From the NCBI RefSeq assembly GCF_027887165.1, contig NC_077234.1, positions 246,572,658 through 246,636,657 on the forward strand: DNA of 64,000 nt, given 5' to 3'. The stretch is from Monodelphis domestica. Lineage: Eukaryota > Chordata > Mammalia > Didelphimorphia > Didelphidae. The notes beneath the pieces were generated by a model that was given only the letters and a program-made list of their open reading frames with translations, was not told where the DNA came from and made no database searches. How positions within the stretch are numbered: the stretch's first letter is position 1; every line of letters starts with the position of its first letter. Below are positions 56,037 to 64,000 of this stretch, one piece after another. A program made the translations under genes and the position numbers.

Positions 56037-56335
56037 CTGTTTTTGAAAGGTCATGAAATGAAAATATATCAAAGAGTGATTAGATTTATTCTGTCTGACC
56101 TCATGGGCCAGAATCAAGAACAACAAGGGCATGTTTCAAGGTGGCTAATTTGATATAAGAAAAATACTTTCTAATAATTAGAGCTCTTCAAAAATGGAAT
56201 AGATGACCTGAGTGGGTCATGAGTTACCTCTCACTGGAAGTCTTCAGGCATAGGCTGGCTGGCTACGTTTCATGTGGTAGAGATTCTTTTTAGGCATGAG
56301 CTGTACTAGATGACCACTAATGGTGCATTCTTACA
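56037..56335 (+). mobile_element. CR1-type LINE 3' end, resumed
   Basis: GATTAGATTTATTCTGTCTG, CCTCATGGGCCAGAATCAAG, TTTCTAATAATTAGAGCTCT, CTCACTGGAAGTCTTCAGGC, TGAGCTGTACTAGATGACCA, the classic CR1/L3 3'-end order. It is the reverse-oriented relative of 38,070-38,365. Confidence 0.82.
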
Positions 56336-57029
56336 CAAATTTTGTGAAACTGAGACAAATAAGCTTGATTTTGTTTATTTTCCTTGTGTTGGCTTTTGAG
56401 AAATATTTCTTCCAATATTCTCCAATCCTAATCAAATTGATATAGTGAACATTAATCAAATTCTGGGCATCTTTGCTTATTTTTATTTTGGCTAAGCCTA
56501 TTCAATTGGTCTGATGTTAAATAGTATGTACAACTTATCTATTCATATTTTTAAATATTCATTTCTGTCTGTCTTAAACTAGGAAGATAACTTTCTGGTC
56601 AAGTCTAAATAGAGACAAAATTCCCTATGGAGAAAGATAAAATCAGGTTTTGATTTCTTAAAGTCCAAGCCAGACTAATCTTATAAAATATTTTAGCAAA
56701 GCCTGTTATCTGAACATATTTGTACCATTGCAGTAAGGAGATGTTTCCAAAAGAAAAATCCACTAGCATACAATACAGCCATGTCCACTAGCATACATGC
56801 AGCCAGGTTTTGAAAACAGGGATCACTCTTCTTTTGTGTGCCTTCCTGAAAGGGCCTCCTGCCCTAGGTAGAACTGTCTTAACAGACAGCTTTCAGGTGT
56901 CAGTAATTCCATATTCAGCTAAATACATTTTTAAAATGCTTTCAGTACCTACTTAGCCAAACTGAAAATGGAGTCTGGATGTAGAAAAAATGTTCTACCT
57001 GCCATTTTAAACAAGAACAGCTATTGGTA
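56336..57029. other. no recognisable gene or element
   Basis: AT-rich. A near-duplicate of about 20 bp (CCACTAGCATACA) occurs at about 56,760 and 56,786. No family assigned. Confidence 0.5.
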
Positions 57030-57212
57030 AGCAAGTGACCCAGTGGATAGAGCACTGAGCCTACTGTGAGAAAGACCTAAATCAAAAACCCATCTCAGGC
57101 ACATAACTAGCTGTGTGACTCCTGAGCAAGTCGCTTAACCACTCTCTGATTTAGTTTCCTCAGTTGTAAAATGGGAATAATGACAGCACTTATCTTCTGT
57201 TGTGAGTGTATC
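57030..57212 (+). mobile_element. MIR/WSINE-type SINE, left part
   Basis: AGTGACCCAGTGGATAGAGC (tRNA-like head), a degraded B box near 57,080, core TAGCTGTGTGACTCCTGAGC, then GTTTCCTCAGTTGTAAAATG and GGAATAATGACAGCACTTAT. It breaks here and the expected continuation starts at about 57,897. Confidence 0.8.
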
Positions 57213-57450
57213 AACAAGAATTTTGAACCCTTGGAAGTCCTTCAGTATTTCCCAGAATTCCTCTCCTCTCTCCACCGTGTTGCATTGTCCCATTTGTATA
57301 TAGTTTGGTGTCTCCACCCTAATCTCACTCTTCCTCTTTCTTTCTCATGACTTGAGTTAGTTAGCTCCCTTTTAACTCCAGTTTTTATTTTAATAAATCT
57401 TATCAATATAATACTTGAGTTATTGTATATTAAGTGTAATGCTCACAGTA
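57213..57450 (+). mobile_element. possible LTR 3' part
   Basis: Pyrimidine-rich segment followed by TTTATTTTAATAAATCTTAT and TACTTGAGTTATTGTATATT, resembling the polyadenylation end of marsupial LTRs. It lies inside the split SINE. Its left edge is not defined and no internal retroviral sequence is present. A weak call. Confidence 0.35.
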
Positions 57451-57529
57451 GGCAGAGTTACACAAAGTTGTCAGTCTTTACTCTCTCTTCCAGTCATCAA
57501 AGTCCAAAAGCAAGATAAAAATCAGGATA

Positions 57530-57895
57530 ACTAACGATAGCCCAGGGTGCGATGGACGACCCTGGCCTTTGCAATGTCTGACCAAGCTGTCAGCACTCCC
57601 CAGTGCCTGCTCTGACCACCATCTTGGTCATGTCATCCACCCATTCCACTGGGAGAAAACTTGACAAGCATGGAGCAGACACCGCCCCATGTCACTGATG
57701 GTTTTGAGACCTGTCAGTTACCACTGACCTGGTTTAGCCAGTCTTCCAAGGCAGATTCACCAGCTACAGGAGCTACAGATAGATACTGGGAGCTATCTGG
57801 ATGGCAAAGGTTGATGAGCAGCCCTGAAAAGACCTGGGCAAAGTCTCACACCAGAAATGCTAGTCCTAACCTGAACAGCCACACATGGCCACCCA
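57530..57895 (-). mobile_element. unnamed dispersed repeat, copy C
   Basis: Reverse-complement relative of copy B. In B's sense, shared words include GGAGTGCT.A.AGCTTGGT.AGAC, CCA.G..C.TCCA..GCA and GAATGGGTGGATGA against B's AAATGGATGGATGA. The clearest homology is 57,535-57,725; from there to 57,895 it is inferred because the host SINE resumes only at 57,897. It lies inside a MIR-type SINE, like copy A. Confidence 0.6.
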
Positions 57896-57896
57896 C

Positions 57897-57985
57897 CTCC
57901 TAGGGCTGTTGGGAAGATCAAATCAGATATTGATAAAGCACTTAGTATAGTGCCTAGCATAAAACAGCAACTTAAATGCTTATTT
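57897..57985 (+). mobile_element. MIR/WSINE-type SINE, right part
   Basis: CCTCCTAGGGCTGTTGGGAA, GATCAAATCAGATATTGATA, AAGCACTTAGTATAGTGCCT, the 3' segment that should directly follow position 57,212. Confidence 0.82.
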
Positions 57986-59146
57986 CCTCCCTTTCCATGA
58001 GCCTCCTGGTCAGCTCAGTAATAGTTACAAGAATTGGATCAACTTTACTTTGCATTATATTATCTCCTCTTCTTTCTCCTCTTTATTGTTTTCTAAGTAC
58101 AGAAAAATAAGATCTCAAATTTCAATATTTCTGGGTACAGTTAATAATAATTAGATATAATATATTTATGATAATTATTCCATTTCCTTTTAAAAGTTAT
58201 TTTCCCCAAGATTTGTTTTATCAATTCAAATTTTTTTATATTTTGAATTTTTTTTCCTTCTGGGAATATTTCATCATTTCACAACAGTATTCAAATAAGA
58301 AAAATGAAGTTTAGTTTCAGAACTTTTTTTTGCCTCCCCTGGTACCTACCTTTGGTAAATGCTGCTGAATGAATGAACAAACTTTCTAGGAAAACATCTA
58401 TTCTATCAAATGAAGCATGTCTATAATGCCTAGAGTTTTTGCCACTGAAAACCTTGAGTCAGGAAAAAGTTGCAAACACATTTGATAAGCTGTTTGCATT
58501 TGAAGGTTTTGTTCTAATTTGCTGAACAATCAAGAGAATTGAAATAGAGTGTTGTAAAGACAAGCATTTTTTTTTTGCCAATTCCCAAGCACGATGCATG
58601 TTTAATGTGCCTGATTCTTCATATCAGCTATATGAGGAAGAAAATGACCCAGACAAGTTTTTCTAGTAGAAAATAGAAGCCATTTTACACTAATTGGCCT
58701 GGGGAAATTTTTGTTCTTGCTTATTTGTGGTGAATTTATAGAATCATTTAGAGAAAAAAAAGTTTCAGCTGTTAGTAGAAAGGAGGACACAATTAGGCTG
58801 TTTTATGGGTACCAAGTAGTGACAGCTGGTGGTGACATACCTGGCTGGCTGGTTTCCTGGCTTGATGAGCTTAAGCCCATTTCTTCCATTTTTTGTTTAC
58901 AATCTTTATGAAGTGTCTTGTGTATCTAAGATATCGCCTAGTTCAACCTTCTTATTTTAGAGGATGAAGAAGAGAGAATGTGTCCACCACCTCAGGTCAC
59001 TGAGTTGATGAGAAGATAGCTTCAGTTCTAGCTGTTGTGCTTCAATGCCAACTAGAAAGGTGAAGCCTCTGAGAAGTGCCTGGTGCTCTTTGTTACCCAT
59101 TCCCATATGACAGGGGAAAGCAGAAAGGGCAAAAACAGTGAGCTGT
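57986..59146. other. mostly unrecognised; weak MIR-like patch
   Basis: 58,885-59,060 contains CCTAGTTCAACCTTCTTATT and TTAGAGGATGAAGAAGAGAG, weakly MIR3-like. The remaining sequence, including T-rich 58,200-58,340, has no named family or gene. Confidence 0.45.
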
Positions 59147-59290
59147 TCAGTCAACAAGCATTTATTAAGTACCTACTATGTGTCAAGCACTGTGCTAAAT
59201 GCTGGAGGTACAAAGAAAAGCAAAAGCCCTTAGGAGCTCACAGTCCAATGGAGGAGACAACATATAAACTTAATTTGTATAAATTCAATC
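59147..59290 (-). mobile_element. L2 3' end, well preserved
   Basis: CAAGCATTTATTAAGTACCT, ACTATGTGTCAAGCACTGTG, CTAAATGCTGGAGGTACAAA and GGAGCTCACAGTCCAATGGA, the reversed L2 terminal region in full order. Confidence 0.85.
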
Positions 59291-59465
59291 ATGGTTTAAT
59301 ATAGGCATCCTAGTATTTTATGGTAAGGACAAAGTGAAGAAACTCTATCATATTTGTCTCCTTTTTTACAAGAGTCTTTTATCCTTCAGATTTTGAAAAC
59401 CAAAATACATCTCTAGCTGAGAATTCAGTGGAATGAAGATGAGATAAATCCTGATACCAAAGGTT

Positions 59466-59466
59466 T

Positions 59467-59504
<38 letters not shown>

Positions 59505-59510
59505 TATATT
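59466..59510. repeat. TA microsatellite
   Basis: About 22 TA units with one TATG variant. Confidence 0.95.
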
Positions 59511-59740
59511 CATGAAGAGGAATTTATTCTATCAAACAATGAATGATAATAGTGATTATATAGGCTTCCTTCCATACTAGGTTGGTTAGCTGTACCATCC
59601 CACCTGCCATCTTGGCTCCAAAAGTTGCCGTGGATCAAACTTCTCTACCCGAATCTAAGGACAAATAACACAGAGCCCATCCCTACCCCAGTCTATTTCT
59701 TGGAAACAGAGTAAAAAAGAGGAAATGGGGAGGGATTTTC

Positions 59741-60533
59741 TGTCTCCTTTCACCAGCTTATGAACTTCTGAAGTTCATGGTATCATATCTATGAGCAGAC
59801 TAGGATCTGGGTACTCTAGATTCATCAGATAAGAATTGCCAAAAAGAGCTCTGTAGAAATGTGGCAGAAAGACAAAAGAATAATTGGCTCTACCTCATCA
59901 GTTTTAGACTTAGGCAGACAATAAAAGGAGCCTTACTCCCCTGGTAGAAGACTCAGGCTCCTTCATTAGGTATTATGAACATGTTCCAAAGGCCCCTCAA
60001 TTGTGTCTCCATCTTAGGGAAAACTAAGCAAGCCCAGAGAAGCTCAAGTTACACATGTGTTGGAAGAGAATTTCTCTCTCCATTATGTCACTTTGTTTAA
60101 CATCATCTCTCGGTGATCTGGAGGTCAAAGACTACTGAGTAAATCCAGGTATAGATAAACCCTCCTAGAAAGGAAGCTAAAGAACCAAGAAACCAACAAG
60201 ACAGGAAACTGATTCCACTGGCACTGCCCCCTCTGGGTGGTCCAGGCAAATTAAGAAACTATGATTGGTTCCTGAGATGTGACATGCGAGAGAGAGTGGG
60301 TGGAGAAAAGAGTTTATAAATGGTGACCAGGAGTTCTGTGGGGGGCTTATGGCTGGAGCAAAGAACCTGGAGGAACTCTTGTCAGTGCTTAGCTTCAATT
60401 CATTATGGTGGCCAACAGATTAGAAGGCTAAGTATTTCTCTACCTCTTTCCTACCTTTGCCTCTCTGAACTATTACTACTTTGATTTGATAAAGTTGTTA
60501 AGCTACTAGCAGTCTCATAATTTGTATTATTAC
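59741..60533 (+). mobile_element. LTR fossil, plus strand
   Basis: Plus-strand LTR. A purine-rich tract (59,714-59,736) directly precedes a TG start at 59,741, as a polypurine tract would. Promoter-like parts follow: an inverted CCAAT-type GATTGGTTCC near 60,262 and a TATA-like GAGTTTATAAATGG near 60,309-60,322. Later, a degraded GATAAAG polyadenylation-like word lies near 60,488-60,494. The end at TATTACA (about 60,533) is CA-terminal. It is either a solo or a 3' LTR. No internal gene is recognised beside it. Left boundary uncertain. Confidence 0.6.
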
Positions 60534-61128
60534 ACATGTATATAAAGAAACACAACTATGGAGTGAGATTTGATCCAGTTTAGGCAGAAGAACAGTAATG
60601 TCATAAATATAAAGATGTAAATCACTTTTATAATGAATAAAAAAGATATAAATCAAAGATGCAGAGTGATGCCTCATTTGTATATGAATAGCTTCTAGTG
60701 GCAGAGAAAGAATTTTAGTGAGTATGAAGAAGCAATTTCAAGGACAAAGATTGAGATGGAGAACAATTGTGAGGGCTGATTAATGATTGAAGCTACAGGG
60801 CATTCTGGTCCCTCGGCTGCTTTGCATATAATTGTTTTAAGACCTAGGAGGGTAAAATTCAAAAAATGAAAAATCATATAACCATCTAGAGACTGAAGGA
60901 TGATTAAGAAAATAATTTTGATTTTATAGGGGATTTTTTTAGTGGGATAGAGGGGTTAACCTCATAAATAAAAGTGATTCACTGAGTAAGAGGATATTCT
61001 GATGTAAGCCACTAGGCTAAGAGGAGAGGCTGGAAACATTGTATGGTGAAGAAACTAAAAAACCTGGCGGGAAAGAAAGACTCATCAGGGGGTTGAATAA
61101 AGTAGTTTTATTGGAATTTTTTAAGAAA
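60534..61128. other. no recognisable gene or element
   Basis: AT-rich sequence adjoining the LTR. I could not assign it to a retroviral interior or to any LINE. Confidence 0.45.
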
Positions 61129-61146
61129 CCAGAAGCAGGAACTCTT

Positions 61147-61518
61147 TTTATTTTAAAGTAAAATGATCAATTTATTAGACTAACAGTAACCAATAAATTG
61201 GGTCAATAGCCTCTCAGTGACCAAAGATATTGAATGAGGTCTTACAAGGTCTTTTATAATAATTTGCAAGATGACAGAGCAAAATCTCAAGCAACATAGA
61301 TATATCTTCTTCTGGTTGGCTATCAATGACCTATGCAGAACTGAGAATATAGCATTTGGACCTCCCCTTCTGAAACGCACTTAACCATAGCCAGGATATG
61401 TGATTTGTGTTACAAGACATCCCAGGAGATGGGAATTGCTTTTTTGCTGTTCATTCCTGACTCTTCACAGCTGTCCATGGAATTTTCTTGGCAAGGATAT
61501 TGGAGTGGTTTGCCACTT
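61147..61518 (-). mobile_element. 372-bp retroposed segment with RTE tail
   Basis: Bounded by a perfect 18-bp direct repeat CCAGAAGCAGGAACTCTT (61,129-61,146 and 61,519-61,536). On the minus strand it begins with RTE/MAR1-tail sequence (GGCAAACCACTCCAATATCC, CCAAGAAAATTCCATGGACA), passes through about 280 bp of unrecognised sequence, and ends with an AATAAA (reverse of about 61,167-61,196 region) and an A-rich AAAATAAAAAG end. The layout fits a reverse-transcribed polyadenylated transcript starting in an RTE tail. Confidence 0.65.
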
Positions 61519-61647
61519 CCAGAAGCAGGAACTCTTACTCCCAGTTGGCTAAATACAGATTGAGCTTTTGTAGAAGAAGTACAGATCCAGCTTTTGCCAT
61601 TCAGCACCACTCAGAGCTGGTTTGAGAGAAAAAAGCTGAAGGGGCAA

Positions 61648-61722
61648 AGTCAGTTAGTCAATCAATAAATATTAATACCTATTATGTGTCAGACATTGTG
61701 CTAAGTATTGATGATCGAAAGG
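61648..61722 (-). mobile_element. L2 3' end, short
   Basis: AGTCAATCAATAAATATTAA, then ACCTATTATGTGTCAGACAT and TGTGCTAAGTATTGATG. Confidence 0.7.
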
Positions 61723-62439
61723 TATCTTCACATGCTTCTCTACCAAGATTCTGAGTGGACCCACTCGCTGCCACAGATTCTGAATACACTGATGGGAGAA
61801 AGTGATCAGGTCCATATGTGGATTGTAATTTACATTTCTGCATTCATCAAAATTTGGGTGTATCTCTCATGGTATTATTTTTTTTTGCCTTAACTCAAAG
61901 TAAAAGGTTATATTTAAGGACTAAAAGTTGTATTATATATAATATGTAAATGCAACAATAATTAAGATTATTATAAGTAACTGATTTGTTTAAGTAGAAA
62001 CACAATGGGAACTCAAGAGATAAAGTTTGGATTAAGAGACTAAGTGAGTATAGCCCCCCTCAGTAAGATTATTCCCAAGGATCTAGAGAGAACTTTAATA
62101 TAACTGATGGTGGTCTTTCTTGGGAACCTAGATGTGTTGATATGAGGGCAGTTTGGAGTGAGCAATTAGCCTAGTTTAGTGAGTATTTATAGACCCATGT
62201 AAGAAGTACAAGGTGCTAGAGTGGGGGTAGAAAACACCACCACAGGCATTTATACAACCATATCTAACAAAGGGAGTGTGCAAGCAGGGAAAGAAGGGAA
62301 GAAAGACTGCAGATCTCCAAAGTTTCTGAGCTTAAGGAAAAAGAAGGTCTTCATGTTTGCTGGAGAGATATTGTTCCTTATAATCAGATACATCCCCAGG
62401 AAAAGGGGCAATGCATATCCAGGTCATCCCGGGGATCCA
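61723..62439. other. no recognisable gene or element
   Basis: The largest frame (62,221-62,712, 163 residues) runs into the following MAR1 and has no recognisable domain, so I regard it as chance. Confidence 0.5.
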
Positions 62440-62679
62440 TTGTTGTTCAGTTGTTCCAGTTGTGTCCAACTCTTTGTGATTCCATTTGAAGTTTTTGTGG
62501 CAAAGATCTGGAGTGTTTTGCCATTTCCTTTTCCAGCTCATTTTATACATGAAGAAATGGAGGCAAACAGGATTAAGTGGCTTGCTCAGGGTCACACAGC
62601 TTGTAAGTGTCTGAGGCCAGTTTTGAATTCAGATTTTCCTAACTCCATTTTGCTCTATCCACTGTGCCACCTAGCCACA
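62440..62679 (-). mobile_element. MAR1 SINE, minus, nearly full length
   Basis: Tail TTGTTGTTCAGTTGTTCCAG at the left, TCCAACTCTTTGTGATTCCA, CATTTCCTTTTCCAGCTCAT, core GCTTGCTCAGGGTCACACAG, reversed B box near 62,621, and the head end CTGTGCCACCTAGCCACA. Confidence 0.92.
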
Positions 62680-64000
62680 AATGATATACAAATATCCATT
62701 TATTTTAATTAATTATCAATTTATTAATTAAATATTAAGTTTATATATTTATAATAAAATATTAATTATTAATTAAATTAATTCTATAAATATGAAAGCA
62801 ATAAAGGCTTTAACTAAAATATTTCATTCTTCCCTCCAGTTAATCCAAGTTTGTGGAAGTCTTTGCAGCCTTGCCCTCTGCTAGTAACTTCCCATCTAAG
62901 GCCTCCTACTTTCATGTACTTTGTGGCAATATATGTTTATGATATCTCCCCTATCTGAATGTACTTTAGAGTAGAGAATATTGGGGGGGGGGTTTGCTTT
63001 TCGTTTGGATCCTTCATTCAATGCCAGGCACATAGTCTTGATATCGTTGTATTGGTTTTCCCCCACGGTTGTGTGAGGGGAGAAGGAGAGTGAATCAATC
63101 ATCCCACCCCACTTAAAGAAACTAACAAAATATTCTAATTCTGATGCCTTTATTGAATGAGACCATCTCTCTATTGAATCATTAATCCATCAAAGGCATT
63201 AAACTAATGCATTACACTTGATAGGTCTTCCACAAAATATTAAGCCAGTATGGAACCCAGTATTCAAGTGTCTGGCAGATTAGAGAAGAGAACAGTTCTC
63301 ACCCATTTCCTGAGAGGAAATTACTTGGGGAAAGGGATGAAAGAGTCTGCCCTCCTGCTTCTAAAGGATTGAAAGACCTTGTGAAATTCAGGAATGAAAG
63401 ATCTGGAATTTGACTCAGTATCCTAATGCCATCCCTCCCTTTTCATTTAAGAATTTACACAGTATCATCTTAATATTCATTTGATTACTAATTCGAGTGC
63501 TGATTTTTTTTTGCTTTTTTTTAAAGTAAAAGATCTCTGGATAAATATATATTTTTCATTATTCATAATGATGTTTTAATTACTATGAAAATCCTCCTTG
63601 ACCCTCATATTTATTATTCAATAATAAATAGCCTTTCTTGTAGATTTTTTAAACCCTCAAAAGAAATATAAACTTCTGAAGTGTGCTGGAGCTAGCTCAA
63701 ACCTACGCAAGAGAAAGCTGATTGTTAAATTTCCAGTGTGAGCATTTTCACATAGTAAATCAACAGACTGTAGTCTGTAGCCCCCAATGAGGGCTTCTTT
63801 TTGATTATTCAAACTGAAGAAAGTATTAATGCAGATTAAAATTAAAATTGTATTTTGAGTGCTTTTTTTTTCTAGAGAACCAATTGTTAAACATCTACCA
63901 ACACATTTCTGATCAAGTTCTTCTTTTAGATACCATGTCTGTTAGCTTTCATGTTCTTTTCCCAAAGTTTTAACTTTTTACTAAGTTTTTACTTTAGAAA
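62680..64000. other. AT-rich and single-copy DNA
   Basis: ATTAATT-type tract at 62,695-62,800. A run of 10 G at 62,983-62,992. The end (63,660-63,860) is of mixed composition with a small hairpin ACAGACT-GT-AGTCTGT at 63,763-63,778 and could be conserved noncoding DNA. No gene seen. Confidence 0.45.

Noticed and set aside
62221-62712. A 163-residue plus-strand frame.
   Set aside because: Its second half is translated MAR1 SINE and the first half has no motif.

Overview
This 64 kb window looks like intergenic or deep-intronic DNA of a marsupial, probably a didelphid opossum such as Monodelphis. The sequence is AT-rich and CpG-poor. I recognise, from memory of the families, the L1-mobilised tRNA SINE of opossums (called SINE1 here), the marsupial MAR1 SINE whose tail comes from an RTE LINE, marsupial L1 3' ends, a half-L1 (HAL1) element, many L2 and CR1/L3-type LINE pieces, several MIR/WSINE-like SINEs and endogenous-retrovirus LTR fossils. 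No database search was possible, so family names rest on recalled consensus features and on copies compared within the window.

I find no convincing host protein-coding gene, tRNA, rRNA, CRISPR array or bacterial-type operon. Open frames are short. Those that resemble proteins are LINE remnants: HAL1/L1 ORF1 (27,935-28,910, minus), L2 reverse transcriptase (18,369-19,675 plus; 41,720-41,923 plus; 50,306-50,770 minus) and CR1-type reverse transcriptase (53,520-53,771 plus).

Layout. 1-6.6 kb: mostly unrecognised sequence with a 141-bp local duplication and a likely L1 5' fragment. 6.6-14 kb: SINE1 copies, an inverted repeat and an LTR-like fossil holding a 137-bp CA repeat. 14-20 kb: MAR1, an AT tract with a perfect 48-bp palindrome, an L1 3' end, and a long L2 reverse-transcriptase remnant with a nested MAR1. 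20-33 kb: a solo LTR nested in L2, an unnamed repeat nested in a MIR-type SINE, a 5'-truncated LINE with target duplications, a near-complete HAL1 (26.7-29.7 kb), and a second LTR of the same family. 33-47 kb: L2 broken by a second copy of the unnamed repeat, CR1 remnants, a dispersed repeat pair, and single-copy DNA that may hold conserved noncoding elements. 47-58 kb: L2 broken by an LTR-like insertion, CR1 pieces, and a MIR-type SINE broken by a third copy of the unnamed repeat. 58-64 kb: a plus-strand LTR, a 372-bp retroposed segment with an 18-bp target duplication, MAR1, and AT-rich single-copy DNA.

The main interest is the nesting history: clear target-site duplications, three related copies of a repeat family I cannot name, and possible 3' transduction. 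I did not find an undescribed gene system.
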